Source of the DNA: Candidatus Aenigmatarchaeota archaeon
GTDB taxonomy: Archaea; Aenigmatarchaeota; Aenigmatarchaeia; CG10238-14; SCSR01
Length of the DNA stretch: 64,000 nt
Assembly: GCA_016181005.1 (NCBI GenBank)
Contig: JACPAE010000004.1
Location: 1 to 64,000 of the forward strand
Direction of reading: 5' to 3'
How positions within the stretch are numbered: the stretch's first letter is position 1; the number at the start of each line of letters is the position of its first letter. Made by a program: the position numbers and the translations under genes. Positions 34,965 through 44,261 of the stretch are shown here, one piece after another. The notes beneath the pieces are model-generated. The model worked only from the letters and a program-made list of their open reading frames with translations. It had not been told where the DNA came from and did no database searches.

Positions 34965-35318
34965 TCACCGTATCTCTTTGGGTATTATTTCCAGCTTGCC
35001 TTCATAGTTGTCTATTTTTCCAAGAAGGCAGGTGTTATCGCCTTTCTTCAATCCATCGACATTGATTTTGCTAGTGTTGAACACGATTGCATCTATCTCG
35101 CCTGTGTGGTCTTCGAGGATCAGAAAAGTGTGGCCAGTCTTGGAAGTCGACAGGGAGCTTATCTTGCCGCAGACCTGGACGTTCTTTCCCACGTCATCGA
35201 AGGTTATCTTTCCTGTGGGCGTCACAACCGGCTGGACATTCTGCGAAGCGATGTAGATAATAAGCAGTCCCACTAGCGATGACGCCAAAGCCAGATAAAG
35301 CAAAACCTTGTTCTCCAT
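34965..35318 (-). CDS. Membrane-anchored OB-fold protein
   Basis: 117 aa with an N-terminal transmembrane helix (VLLYLALASSLVGLLIIYIA) followed by an OB-fold (ITFDDVGKNVQVCGKISSLS then HTFLILEDHTGEIDAIVF). This pattern is seen in exported archaeal OB proteins of unknown role. It is translated just before the DUF112 permease and divergent from alaS. Whether the OB-fold binds nucleic acid outside the cell or another ligand cannot be told from sequence. Confidence 0.7.
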   Translation of the reverse strand: MENKVLLYLALASSLVGLLIIYIASQNVQPVVTPTGKITFDDVGKNVQVCGKISSLSTSKTGHTFLILEDHTGEIDAIVFNTSKINVDGLKKGDNTCLLGKIDNYEGKLEIIPKEIR

Positions 35319-35359
35319 CTCATTTAAAATTGTATTTCTACAATAAAAATTAGTGCATT

Positions 35360-37675
35360 ATGGTAACCAAGAAAGAACTTCTATCTGAATTCCAAAAGTC
35401 TGCCAGCAAGCACTGGAAGTTCCAGCTATTCGAGGACGAGGGGTTTACTAGGAAAGTATGTGCATCTTGCAGGAAGGGATTCTGGAGTTTGACCGACAGG
35501 GATAAATGTCCTGACCCGGGCTGTGGGGAGGAATACGGGTTTCTCGGCAAGCCTCTGACAAAAAAATCCTGGGACTATATAGAAACATGGAAGCTGTTCG
35601 AGAAATTCTTCACCAAGCATGACCACGCTTCGATAAAGCGCTATCCTGTAGTCGCAAGATGGAGGGACGACTTGTTCTTCAACATCGCTTCAATAGTCGA
35701 TTTCCAAAGGTTCGACAACGGCGTGATGAGCTTTGATTATCCTGCAAATCCTCTCATAGTTCCGCAGATGTGCCTGAGGTTCGCGGACATACAGAATGTC
35801 GGGATAACAGGCCGGCACCACACTTGCTTTATGATGCCGGGCCAGCATGCATTCAATCCTCCGAAGGAAGGATACTGGAAGGATGAGTGCATCCAGCTAA
35901 ATTTCGATTTTCTGACAAAGGAAATGGGAATACCGAAAAGGGAATTGGTTTATGTGGAGGACTTGTGGACCATGCCGGATTTTTCTGCACTAGGGCCGTA
36001 CATCGAGACATTCTCCCGCGGCCTGGAGCTTGTCAATTCGGGTTTCATGAATTTCGGCTATGTGAACAATTCTATCAAGGAACTGCCGATGAAAGCCGTG
36101 GACGTCGGATGGGGATTGGAGAGATTAGTCTGGTTTTCAAACGGAACGCCCACGGGATACGAAGCTGTTTTCGGTTCTGTGCTGGACAAGGTGAAGAAGG
36201 CATGCAGCATTGAATATGACAAGGAGCTTTTCTTGAGATACTCAAGAATCGCCGGCTCGTTGAACTTAGACGAGGTTCCGGATATAATGAAGGCGCGCGA
36301 AAATGTAGCCAAAAAGCTTAATGTTCCTGTTGATGTATTGGAAAAAAAGATTGCGCCTTTGGAGGCAATTTATGCCATCTGCGACCATTCCAGGACTTTA
36401 TCATTTGCAATTTCAGATGGTGCGCTTCCGTCGAATGTCGGTGGGGGCTATAATTTGCGCGTAATACTGCGGAGAGCGTTAGGCTTTATAGAAAAATTCA
36501 AGTGGGATTTGAAGCTTGAGGACATTGCAGTCTGGCATGGAGAATATCTGAAAAAACTTTTCCCGGAATTGAAAGAGAACAGCGATAACATTACCAAGAT
36601 ACTGCAGGTTGAGGAAAAGAGGTACAAACAGTCTATCGAGAGGTCGAAGAAGATAATCGAATCTTTCGCGACTAGAAAAATTAAAGAAGAAGACTTGGTC
36701 AAGCTGTACGATTCAGAAGGAATAACTCCCGAGCAGCTTGCAATTGAAGTACCTCCGGACTTTTACCAGAAGGTAACTGAAAGGCACATGGGACATAAAG
36801 TAGAAGAGAAGAAATTCCCATTCGACGTCAGTAAATTATCAGCAACAAAAATTTTGTATTATGACAAGCCGGAGATTTTTGAATTCAAAGCAGGAGTCGT
36901 GAAAACTTTCGACAGTTTTGTCATACTTGATCAAACGGCATTTTATCCGACGTCAGGCGGCCAGATGCACGACACAGGGTATCTGAATGATGCGAGGGTC
37001 GTTGACGTGTTCAAGATAGGTAATGTCATTATACATAAAGTTGAAGGAAAGGTTGGTGCTAAAGTTTCAGCCAAGGTCGACAAGGAAAGAAGGGACAAGT
37101 TGAGAAGGCACCATGATGCCATACACATAATCAACGGAGTTGTCAAGAAAGTCATAGGTTCATGGTGCCACCAGTACGGTGCAGAGAAGGATGTCGACAA
37201 GGCAAGAATCGATATAACCCATTACGAGGCTTTAACGGACAAACAGATGGAAGAAATAGAGGATGCAGCAAATAAAGTTGTTCAGAAGAACTTGAAAATA
37301 ACAAAGATAGTGACAAGCCGTAGCAGTGCAGAAAAGAAGTATGGGTTTGACATTTATGCAGGCGGCTATGTGCCGTCAAAGGACGTGAGAATAGTTACAA
37401 TAAGCGGGCACGACACAGAGGCATGCGGCGGCACCCATGATGATTCTACAGGTGATGCAGGCCCGATACTCATAATTAAAACAAAGCGTATTGCAGACGG
37501 TTTGGTAAGAATAGAAATTAAAGCCGGTGATGTTGCTTTAGGCTATCTCAGAGAAAAAGAGAAATTGTTAAAGGAAGTCGCAGAAAAATTAAAAGTCAAG
37601 GAAGACAATGTCCCGGATGCTGTGGAAAAACTTTTTGAAACTTGGAAGAGGAAAAAGAAGGCGATTAAGAAATGA
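35360..37675 (+). CDS. alaS: Alanyl-tRNA synthetase, archaeal type
   Basis: Class II synthetase of 771 aa. The archaeal N-terminal cysteine-rich insert (VCASCRKGFWSLTDRDKCPD, about 32-51) precedes the catalytic core (VARWRDDLFFNIASIVDFQR). The editing domain has HHDAIHIINGV and CGGTHDDSTGDAG, giving the zinc-binding HxxxH and CxxxH set. The C-Ala dimerisation region that brings most archaeal AlaRS to about 900 aa is almost absent; the protein ends after EKLLKEVAEKLKVKEDNVPD and a basic tail. A 46-aa frame overlapping its stop (ATGA) encodes a second copy of that last segment. Confidence 0.95.
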   Translation: MVTKKELLSEFQKSASKHWKFQLFEDEGFTRKVCASCRKGFWSLTDRDKCPDPGCGEEYGFLGKPLTKKSWDYIETWKLFEKFFTKHDHASIKRYPVVARWRDDLFFNIASIVDFQRFDNGVMSFDYPANPLIVPQMCLRFADIQNVGITGRHHTCFMMPGQHAFNPPKEGYWKDECIQLNFDFLTKEMGIPKRELVYVEDLWTMPDFSALGPYIETFSRGLELVNSGFMNFGYVNNSIKELPMKAVDVGWGLERLVWFSNGTPTGYEAVFGSVLDKVKKACSIEYDKELFLRYSRIAGSLNLDEVPDIMKARENVAKKLNVPVDVLEKKIAPLEAIYAICDHSRTLSFAISDGALPSNVGGGYNLRVILRRALGFIEKFKWDLKLEDIAVWHGEYLKKLFPELKENSDNITKILQVEEKRYKQSIERSKKIIESFATRKIKEEDLVKLYDSEGITPEQLAIEVPPDFYQKVTERHMGHKVEEKKFPFDVSKLSATKILYYDKPEIFEFKAGVVKTFDSFVILDQTAFYPTSGGQMHDTGYLNDARVVDVFKIGNVIIHKVEGKVGAKVSAKVDKERRDKLRRHHDAIHIINGVVKKVIGSWCHQYGAEKDVDKARIDITHYEALTDKQMEEIEDAANKVVQKNLKITKIVTSRSSAEKKYGFDIYAGGYVPSKDVRIVTISGHDTEACGGTHDDSTGDAGPILIIKTKRIADGLVRIEIKAGDVALGYLREKEKLLKEVAEKLKVKEDNVPDAVEKLFETWKRKKKAIKK

Positions 37676-37812
37676 GGAAGAAGGAATGGGAATCACTGAA
37701 GAGAAAGGAAAAGATTCTGAAAAAGGCAGCAGAAATACTTCGCGTTGAAGAGAAGGATTTGCCAAGAGTTATAGACAGGTTTATGAAAGAGGTTGAGGAG
37801 ATGGAGGGTTAG
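37672..37812 (+). CDS. 46-aa helical protein homologous to the AlaRS C-terminal segment
   Basis: Starts at the ATG overlapping the alaS stop (ATGA) and reads MRKKEWESLKRKEKILKKAA to RFMKEVEEMEG. Aligned with the last residues of alaS (LREKEKLLKEVAEKLKVKED versus LKRKEKILKKAAEILRVEEK), about 12 of 30 positions are identical and most others similar, so it looks like a tandem duplicate of that helical segment or a detached continuation of the AlaRS C-terminus. It could form a small accessory chain for AlaRS. Its 3' end overlaps the convergent gene at 37781-38275 by 32 nt. Confidence 0.55.
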   Translation: MRKKEWESLKRKEKILKKAAEILRVEEKDLPRVIDRFMKEVEEMEG

Positions 37813-38275
37813 TTTTACCTTTCTGATATTCGTCAGCCATCTTAACTTCGATTTCCGCAAGTTCCTTAAGCAGTTCCGAGTACGCCGTCTTCAAATCAGC
37901 TTCCGACAGTTCCTGCTGGTAATATCTTTCCTTCAGCTTTGCTATAACTGATTTAATATCCTCCTCACGTCTCTTCAGACCAGCCATTTCTGTGTTCTTC
38001 TCGTAGAACACCCATACCACTCCAATTGAAAGAAAAACTGAGCCCAACGCTACAGTAGCTAGAACAAGTGGAGAAGTCACAAGCTCCACCCACACTCTGA
38101 ACAAGTAAGACAATCCTATCAAGTTCAGTCCGAGCGCTAGAGTGAAAAGGCTGAAAGACACACCCCTACTCTTTGCCAACGTCTTACCGAAATAAAAAAC
38201 AGTATAGGTCGCCACTGTAAGGCCGACAAATGCAATGGTGTTGACCAGATTAGAATAGCTCAGTTCAATTGCCAT
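37781..38275 (-). CDS. Membrane protein with SHOCT-like C-terminal region
   Basis: 164 aa with three hydrophobic helices (about 10-30, 40-60, 66-90) followed by a charged cytoplasmic helical region containing LKERYYQQELSEADLKTAYS, a SHOCT-like helix pair, and a Pro-rich end. The same kind of SHOCT-like segment occurs in the CBS protein of the pilus operon. No enzymatic motif is visible. It lies just downstream of the thioredoxin-like membrane protein on the same strand. Confidence 0.62.
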   Translation of the reverse strand: MAIELSYSNLVNTIAFVGLTVATYTVFYFGKTLAKSRGVSFSLFTLALGLNLIGLSYLFRVWVELVTSPLVLATVALGSVFLSIGVVWVFYEKNTEMAGLKRREEDIKSVIAKLKERYYQQELSEADLKTAYSELLKELAEIEVKMADEYQKGKTNPPSPQPLS

Positions 38276-38294
38276 AAATATACTATGGTTTTAA

Positions 38295-38735
38295 TTATTT
38301 TAGAAGCGCGCACTCAGCAGGCGGCGAGACCATAAGCAGGCACAAGGCAGATGTTATCTGCTGGTCTGTCGGTTCCATTAATTCTTTGCTGCCGTAAAAG
38401 CTTGTCATAGTCAGCCTGGACTGGTTCAAGCTCTCGTCCAGAATCTCCTCCAGGAAAACCTGCTGTTCGTATTGCTTTGCTATAGACTCCAACGTGAACT
38501 TTTGATTAAAGCAGTTTTCGCAGATAGAGCTATACTCAAATGTTATAACCGTCGCACCATTCTGGAGGAAGGCTTCTCTTACGCTACGATCCAGCCTGTA
38601 GTCTATTATGTTGGATTTGGGCAGCTCCACCCTTGGATAAACTGCCTGAAGGACGGCAAAAGCAAACGTGGACAATATCATGACCGCTATAAGGAACAGG
38701 CCGATAAGCGACGATTTGTTAATCCTTTTCAACAT
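38295..38735 (-). CDS. Membrane-anchored protein with thioredoxin-like CxxC
   Basis: 146 aa. A basic N-terminus and one transmembrane helix (LIGLFLIAVMILSTFAFAVL, about 11-30) expose a small domain in which TVITFEYSSICENCFNQKFT contains CENC after a beta strand, as in thioredoxin-fold proteins. The domain is shorter than a standard thioredoxin. It may be an extracytoplasmic redox protein, but no cis-proline region is obvious. Confidence 0.55.
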   Translation of the reverse strand: MLKRINKSSLIGLFLIAVMILSTFAFAVLQAVYPRVELPKSNIIDYRLDRSVREAFLQNGATVITFEYSSICENCFNQKFTLESIAKQYEQQVFLEEILDESLNQSRLTMTSFYGSKELMEPTDQQITSALCLLMVSPPAECALLK

Positions 38736-38779
38736 AGTGACTATTAATTTTTAATTCTACTATTTATTTAAGGTGTGGC

Positions 38780-39574
38780 ATGGTACTGGAAACGCTGGTT
38801 TCAATAAGGGAGGCTGTAAAGCATCCTATATGGATGTTCTTCATAGGCGCTTTCGTCTCTTTGATAAGCTTGTTCATGGCATTCGTTGTTTTTCCCGAGT
38901 CGACAGGACTGTTCACAACAATTTTCATCACGTTTGCGATGACACCCTTCATGGTAAACCTCCTGGCATACGAGGCCTTCGTGACTGAATACGAAGTAAA
39001 AAAACGCATGAAGCAGAGCTTCTTCGACAGGTACAAGGAGACGCTTGCAGTATACGTTGCATTCTTCACGGGAATGATACTCGCACTCTCGATAGTATTT
39101 ATTTTCCTTCCAGAGGCCACAGTCAATAACCTTTTTCAAGACCAAATAACGGAAATCCGCTTGATTCGCGGAAGCTTCCTTTTCCAAAGTACCTTCTTGA
39201 AAATCCTGATGAATAACGTAGGGGTTTTGACTTTGTCTGTGATGTTCGCGTTCATTTTCGGCTCCGGCGCAATATTTATTCTCTCATGGAATGCGTCAGT
39301 CTTGTCCACAGCCATAGGTCTGACAGCAAAATCTCTCGGTGGATTGCACGGGGTGCCAGTGGCTCTGGCGACTTACATGCCGCATGGCGTGTTTGAGATT
39401 GCAGCCTATTTCTTGGGAGGAATCGCAGGCGGGATTCTCTCTGCAGCATTAATGAAAAGAAAAACAGAATTGTTCAACGTCATAATCAAAGACAGCCTCA
39501 GGGTAGTCGCCATCGCTGTCGTTTTGCTTTTCATGGGAGCCTTTATAGAGTCTTTCCTAATAGTTTCCGCTTGA
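38780..39574 (+). CDS. SpoIIM/DUF95-like membrane protein
   Basis: 264 aa with about six membrane helices. The segment RGSFLFQSTFLKILMNNVGV followed by FIFGSGAIFILSWNASVLST and VALATYMPHGVFEIAAYFLG matches the stage II sporulation protein M family (integral membrane, conserved P-H-G-x-x-E near the C-terminal helices). In archaea its role is unknown, probably in membrane remodelling or transport. Its stop is adjacent to the convergent leuS stop. Confidence 0.82.
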   Translation: MVLETLVSIREAVKHPIWMFFIGAFVSLISLFMAFVVFPESTGLFTTIFITFAMTPFMVNLLAYEAFVTEYEVKKRMKQSFFDRYKETLAVYVAFFTGMILALSIVFIFLPEATVNNLFQDQITEIRLIRGSFLFQSTFLKILMNNVGVLTLSVMFAFIFGSGAIFILSWNASVLSTAIGLTAKSLGGLHGVPVALATYMPHGVFEIAAYFLGGIAGGILSAALMKRKTELFNVIIKDSLRVVAIAVVLLFMGAFIESFLIVSA

Positions 39575-42265
39575 TTACTCCAGATATATAGCAGGCTTGC
39601 CGTATTTCGCCTTTGGTGACTTGTTCTGCGGATCGTACTTGTTCTTGTCGGAAGCCTTGTGGACGACCAGCTTTTCAAATCCGAACAAATGCTTAAGGTA
39701 TGTTGCAGATTCTTCAAAGTATTCAACTTCCTTGTCTGTCACGAAGTAGAGGTACGCGTTCTTTTTCTTGCCCGCCAGCTTTAAGATATTGTTAATGTCC
39801 TCATGCGTTTTCTTGAAAATATTTTCGAGCTCCACTACTTTGGCGTCAATCCTACTTTTGTCAAACTCCGGCCACTTGCTCACAGCTATGAAATCCTTGT
39901 TGCCCAGCCTGCTCCAAAGCTCCTCGCTTATGTGCGACGTAAACGGTGCAATCAACTTAAGCGCGGTAGACAGGCATGCTCCCAACACAGTGCGGTTGCA
40001 ATGCTCTATTCCTCCGCACCTGTCAATGTAGTGCCGCATCTCGTTCAACAACTGGAACATGCTGTACTGTGCACCAGACCTGAACTTCATAACCTCGTAG
40101 TTCTCCGTCGCACCTTTGACGCTTTCCTGCATAACCGACGTCATGTAAATGTCCAAAGCGTTTGTTGTTTGCCTTTCCGCTTTTTTGAAATCATCCACAA
40201 CAGCCTCCAGAAATTTCAGCCTTGAAGAAAATGTCTTTAGAGAGTCTTCTCTCCAATCAGCGTCATCCATATTCTCATTGGATGTAGCTATGTTTATTCT
40301 TACCAAATCTGCTCCATGCTGTGCAACCAATTCCTTCAACGGTATAATGTTGCCCTTGGACTTGGCCATCTTTTCTCCGCTTACCGTTACAAAGCCGTTG
40401 ATACCATACGACTTTGGCCAATACTTTGGGTTATCCCATATGGCTACATGGTGGAACAAGGCATATGTCAAGTGGTTCTGCACAAGCTCCTTTGCAGAGT
40501 TTCTCATGTCGACAGGATAGAAATATTCAAATTCTTCCTTCATAGCCTCAATTGTTTTTTCATCAATACCAGAGTTCTTGGCGACTTGTTTCAACTCACC
40601 TTTGCCGAGGAAGACATAGTCGAAAACCTCATCGGTCAAGTTTTCCGCAGAAATCTTGTCCGCGTTTATAATTCCTGCTATTGTGTAGTAAGCCATGTAA
40701 ATAACAGAATCGCTTAGAGTCTCCACGATCCATTCTTTGTCCCATGGGAGCCTCGTGCCTAGGCCGCTTTTCCTTGCACACGCCTTGTCGTCCAGCCAGT
40801 CCACAGTATTGAGGAACTGCATACGCGACCCTTCGGGATAGAATTTCATCTGCGCGATGCATCGCTTTACTTTTTCCTTCCAGTCCTTGTCCGAGAATTT
40901 CAAAAACCACTGGTTCTCCAGAATCTTTACGTGGCACCTGTTTGTACACCTGCAGACTACAATATTGCTAGGATCCCACATTTTGTCGGCGGAATTCCGC
41001 TTTACAAAATCATCAGTGAGAGCATCTTTTATTTCAGAAACTTTCTTCCCAGAAAACTTGCCAGCAATTTCGCGAGTGACGCCCGTATGATACTCCTTTT
41101 TGTAAAGCTGAGAAGTCGCCTCATCAAGTTTATCAGTTTCTGATGCCGACTTGATGCCCATCTTTTCTGATATGTCCACTGCGGGATGTTCGCCAAAACC
41201 ATCAACTTTTATCACCGAGATCGGCTCTATTTTCTTAACGTCTGCAATGCCTATCCCGTATTTCTTCAGCATTAGAGTGTTCTTCTTCAACTCTTCCAGC
41301 GCAACATAGTCATATGGTGCATGTGCCGGCACCGACATCACAACGCCCGTTGCAGTCGCGGCGTCTACAAAATCACCAGGAAGAATAATAATTTCCGCGT
41401 CTGTCAAAGGATTGCGGGCATACTTGCCTATAAGCTCTTTTACCGAAACGCTGCCCGTAATTGTAATATCCCTTAACTGGTCCTTAAATTTCTCAACCGC
41501 TTCTTTACTTATAATCCAAGTCTCTTTGCCGACTTGCGCCTTCACGTATTCAGCATTGGGGTTTATCCAAAGGTTGGTAACGCCGTAAATCGTTTCAGGC
41601 CTCAATGTGGCGCATGGCACTATCCTGTCGCCAATCTGGAACTTTAACAAAATAAACTCAGTCGGACTTTCACCTTCCCCCTCCAGCCTGTCATGGTCTC
41701 CTGTTGGAGACTGGTCATGCGGACACCATATCACAGGATGCGTTCCCTGAATCACATAGCCTTTCTTCCTTAGAGTGTTATACTGCCATTCTATAAACCT
41801 GTTGAAGGCAGGGTCAATCGCAGTCACAAACTTCCTTCTCCAATCGACCGAGAATCCCATGAGCTTGGACGATTCGATTATTTTTTCCATCCAGAACCTT
41901 GCCGCAAACTCCGGCCCCTCCTTCTTGAAATTCTCCAAATCCGTGTCTGTCGCACCGTACATCTTGAGAGTTTCTATCTGGCTTTGGTCGTTCTTTTTCA
42001 GTCTTTCAATCGCTCCTAAAATTGGTTCTCCTGTCGCGTGGAATCCTTCAGCAAGCAGTGTATTAAACCCTTGCATCCGCTTGAACCTTGCATAAGCATC
42101 TATTCTCGTATAGGTAAAGGAATGTCCGATATGAATGTTGCCATTGACATAGGGAATGATTATAGATGTGAAGAATTTCTTTTTCTTTGGATCTATGTTA
42201 GCTTGAAATATTTCAGAGTCCGCCCAAGCGGCTTGCCACTTCTTATCGATTTTCGCAAAATCCAT
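39575..42265 (-). CDS. leuS: Leucyl-tRNA synthetase, archaeal type
   Basis: Class I synthetase of 896 aa. The HIGH motif lies in YVNGNIHIGHSFTYTRIDAY (about 46), followed by the CP1 editing domain in the archaeal/eukaryal position (CATLRPETIYGVTNLWINPN, about 228). The signature is KMAKSKGN (about 632), and an anticodon-binding helical domain and C-terminal extension follow. A CNRTVL segment (GIEHCNRTVLGACLSTALKL) lies in the helical domain. Nothing unusual is seen. Confidence 0.96.
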   Translation of the reverse strand: MDFAKIDKKWQAAWADSEIFQANIDPKKKKFFTSIIIPYVNGNIHIGHSFTYTRIDAYARFKRMQGFNTLLAEGFHATGEPILGAIERLKKNDQSQIETLKMYGATDTDLENFKKEGPEFAARFWMEKIIESSKLMGFSVDWRRKFVTAIDPAFNRFIEWQYNTLRKKGYVIQGTHPVIWCPHDQSPTGDHDRLEGEGESPTEFILLKFQIGDRIVPCATLRPETIYGVTNLWINPNAEYVKAQVGKETWIISKEAVEKFKDQLRDITITGSVSVKELIGKYARNPLTDAEIIILPGDFVDAATATGVVMSVPAHAPYDYVALEELKKNTLMLKKYGIGIADVKKIEPISVIKVDGFGEHPAVDISEKMGIKSASETDKLDEATSQLYKKEYHTGVTREIAGKFSGKKVSEIKDALTDDFVKRNSADKMWDPSNIVVCRCTNRCHVKILENQWFLKFSDKDWKEKVKRCIAQMKFYPEGSRMQFLNTVDWLDDKACARKSGLGTRLPWDKEWIVETLSDSVIYMAYYTIAGIINADKISAENLTDEVFDYVFLGKGELKQVAKNSGIDEKTIEAMKEEFEYFYPVDMRNSAKELVQNHLTYALFHHVAIWDNPKYWPKSYGINGFVTVSGEKMAKSKGNIIPLKELVAQHGADLVRINIATSNENMDDADWREDSLKTFSSRLKFLEAVVDDFKKAERQTTNALDIYMTSVMQESVKGATENYEVMKFRSGAQYSMFQLLNEMRHYIDRCGGIEHCNRTVLGACLSTALKLIAPFTSHISEELWSRLGNKDFIAVSKWPEFDKSRIDAKVVELENIFKKTHEDINNILKLAGKKKNAYLYFVTDKEVEYFEESATYLKHLFGFEKLVVHKASDKNKYDPQNKSPKAKYGKPAIYLE

Positions 42266-42363
42266 AATAACACTACGCTCTATAATGTTTTATCTTCTCC
42301 GGTTATTTGAAAAGACGGCCCCCAAACTATAATTAATTCCCTGCTGTTCGCAATTTATAAATC

Positions 42364-43659
42364 TTACCTGAAGAATTCTTGATGGATTGCCGCTACGGCT
42401 TCTTGGCTATGTTTCGAATCCACCATTATCCCAATAAATTTCGAATTAGGGCTGCTTACATCTGGATCGTATGTCCTGGATATGTTTATGTTTTTCAGGG
42501 AGCGATAGGCACGATTGGCTATGCCTTCCTTCCCACTCATTCCGGATCCAACAACGCCTATGTAGGCTACTTCGTCTTCATACGCAACTTCCAAGTCGCC
42601 CCTCGTTTCAGCATTTCGGACAAAAGCCTTGCCTAATTCCAAGCCCCTTTCAGGCAACCCTATTCCCATTTCTCCAGGCATGCCTCCTAAAAGAAACCAG
42701 TCCACTGAAGAATTTCTGTAGAGTTCATTGACCAATCCCCTCCAATCGCCTTTTATACCATATCTTGCGACAGGCCTGGCTGCGATAAACCTTACCGTCT
42801 GCTCTCTTGCGGCGGGATTAATTCTTGTTTTTCTAGAGTTCATCATCTTATCTGTTATAAAAACTTGAGCTTGGGGATGTTCCCCGAAGAATCTTCCAAG
42901 CGGTTCTATTGATCTGTAGGTTCTCAGTCTGGCACCGAAAAATCCGGCCGCCCAAGCCTCGTCCAGGTCAATCTCATTTACTAGTCGGGAATTACCAATT
43001 GGCGCTGTAGTAAGGGCGTCTTCAGCAACGACCCATACGGAGTTAGCACCAAACATATAAGCATATACAAATGCTGCAGTGTCGCCTCCACCTCTACCAA
43101 GTGTTCTAACAGCACCGCTTTTAGATGCGCCCACATATCCAGGTAGAACTAAAGCACCATTCTTTGATTTGAAATAATTATCTGCATCCACATGGTTCAT
43201 ATCGACACTTAGGGATCCTCGATCTTCGGTGACTCTTAAAGGAAAGTCTTTGTCAGTCACGTCAACAAGCGTAGAGTCTATACCGCTCTGATTCAGATAA
43301 ACAGATATTAAATATGCCGCTAAGCGATCTCCAGCCGAGAGCTGGAGCTCATTAATGATATTGCTTTTGGTTTGTAGATACGCGTCAAGATATAGATCAA
43401 AATCTCTGCAGAAAGCATCAAACCTCTTGGTCAATTCCGGACTGCTGACCTGTTCCACAATACCATCGTAGCAGGCGAAAACTTGCCTAGCATTATTGTC
43501 GCCAAAATAAAGCGCGTTTGCTATTCTGTCTGTAGTATCTTCTAGGGCAGTAGGGACAAGTACGGTAGGTTCATTGAAATCTTTTACCCGTTTCGCGATT
43601 CTATCGAGGTCGTCCAATCCTCTGATAGAGGTCGAGCCATATTTCACTACGTTTACCAT
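42364..43659 (-). CDS. Divergent aspartokinase-like protein with ACT domain
   Basis: 431 aa of amino-acid-kinase fold. The N-terminus VVKYGSTSIRGLDDLDRIAK replaces the usual KFGGTS with KYGSTS, keeping the lysine. TLGRGGGDTAAFVYAYMFGA matches the GRGGSD motif with changes, but the WTDVDG motif of true aspartokinases reads WVVAED. A C-terminal ACT region is seen (YIGVVGSGMSGKEGIANRAY, about 363). No other lysine, threonine or methionine genes are in the window. It may be an aspartokinase for an incomplete pathway or a kinase with altered substrate. Confidence 0.72.
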   Translation of the reverse strand: MVNVVKYGSTSIRGLDDLDRIAKRVKDFNEPTVLVPTALEDTTDRIANALYFGDNNARQVFACYDGIVEQVSSPELTKRFDAFCRDFDLYLDAYLQTKSNIINELQLSAGDRLAAYLISVYLNQSGIDSTLVDVTDKDFPLRVTEDRGSLSVDMNHVDADNYFKSKNGALVLPGYVGASKSGAVRTLGRGGGDTAAFVYAYMFGANSVWVVAEDALTTAPIGNSRLVNEIDLDEAWAAGFFGARLRTYRSIEPLGRFFGEHPQAQVFITDKMMNSRKTRINPAAREQTVRFIAARPVARYGIKGDWRGLVNELYRNSSVDWFLLGGMPGEMGIGLPERGLELGKAFVRNAETRGDLEVAYEDEVAYIGVVGSGMSGKEGIANRAYRSLKNINISRTYDPDVSSPNSKFIGIMVDSKHSQEAVAAIHQEFFR

Positions 43660-43690
43660 TTACCATACTTTACCAAAAATCTATAAAAGG

Positions 43691-44224
43691 TTATTGTTTA
43701 TTCTGATGTGGTGGATTTGTGTTAGTTTGCGACGGTAACTGCGTCTTCATTTCCTTAACCTTCTCCACCTCCGTTATCTTCTGCTGTATGAAAGCAATGG
43801 CACGCTTGATGTCGTCAAGGTCTTTTTGTATGTCCTCAACTTCCTCCACGGCTTCCTGCTCCTCCTGCGCCTCTTCAAGCTCCTTGTAAGTATCTATCAA
43901 CGCCTGCCTGTTCTGCGTTATCATGATGAAAGTTGCAAGGAAGATGGCCTCAAGCGAGACAACCATGGTCAAAAGCCCGAATGGGAACGGGTCAAAGATC
44001 GGCACGTACGGCAGAAGTCCCCCGCGATTCGCAATTATCCAGAGCCCGAACCAGATAATGTGCACATAAACGAAGAACATGCTGCCAGCGAAAGTAGTTA
44101 TTGCCTGAGCCAACTGCCCTTCAAAAGAATGAAGCTTCTTCAATAACTGCTCGGGAGTTATCTCCTTTGGAAAAGAAAATGGGAAAAGTATATCTATAAT
44201 TGCCCTTTTCGCCCTTTTCACCAT
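43691..44224 (-). CDS. DUF1003 membrane protein
   Basis: 177 aa. Two membrane helices flank the diagnostic motif PFGLLTMVVSLEAIFLATFI with FDPFPF just before and MITQNRQ after, as in DUF1003 proteins. A cytoplasmic Glu-rich coiled coil and a polar Asn/Gln/Pro tail follow. The family is common in bacteria and archaea with unknown function. It is read divergently from tRNA-Arg(UCU). Confidence 0.85.
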   Translation of the reverse strand: MVKRAKRAIIDILFPFSFPKEITPEQLLKKLHSFEGQLAQAITTFAGSMFFVYVHIIWFGLWIIANRGGLLPYVPIFDPFPFGLLTMVVSLEAIFLATFIMITQNRQALIDTYKELEEAQEEQEAVEEVEDIQKDLDDIKRAIAFIQQKITEVEKVKEMKTQLPSQTNTNPPHQNKQ

Positions 44225-44261
44225 ATAATCAATTTAAATCTATAAATAATATTTGTCTTAA

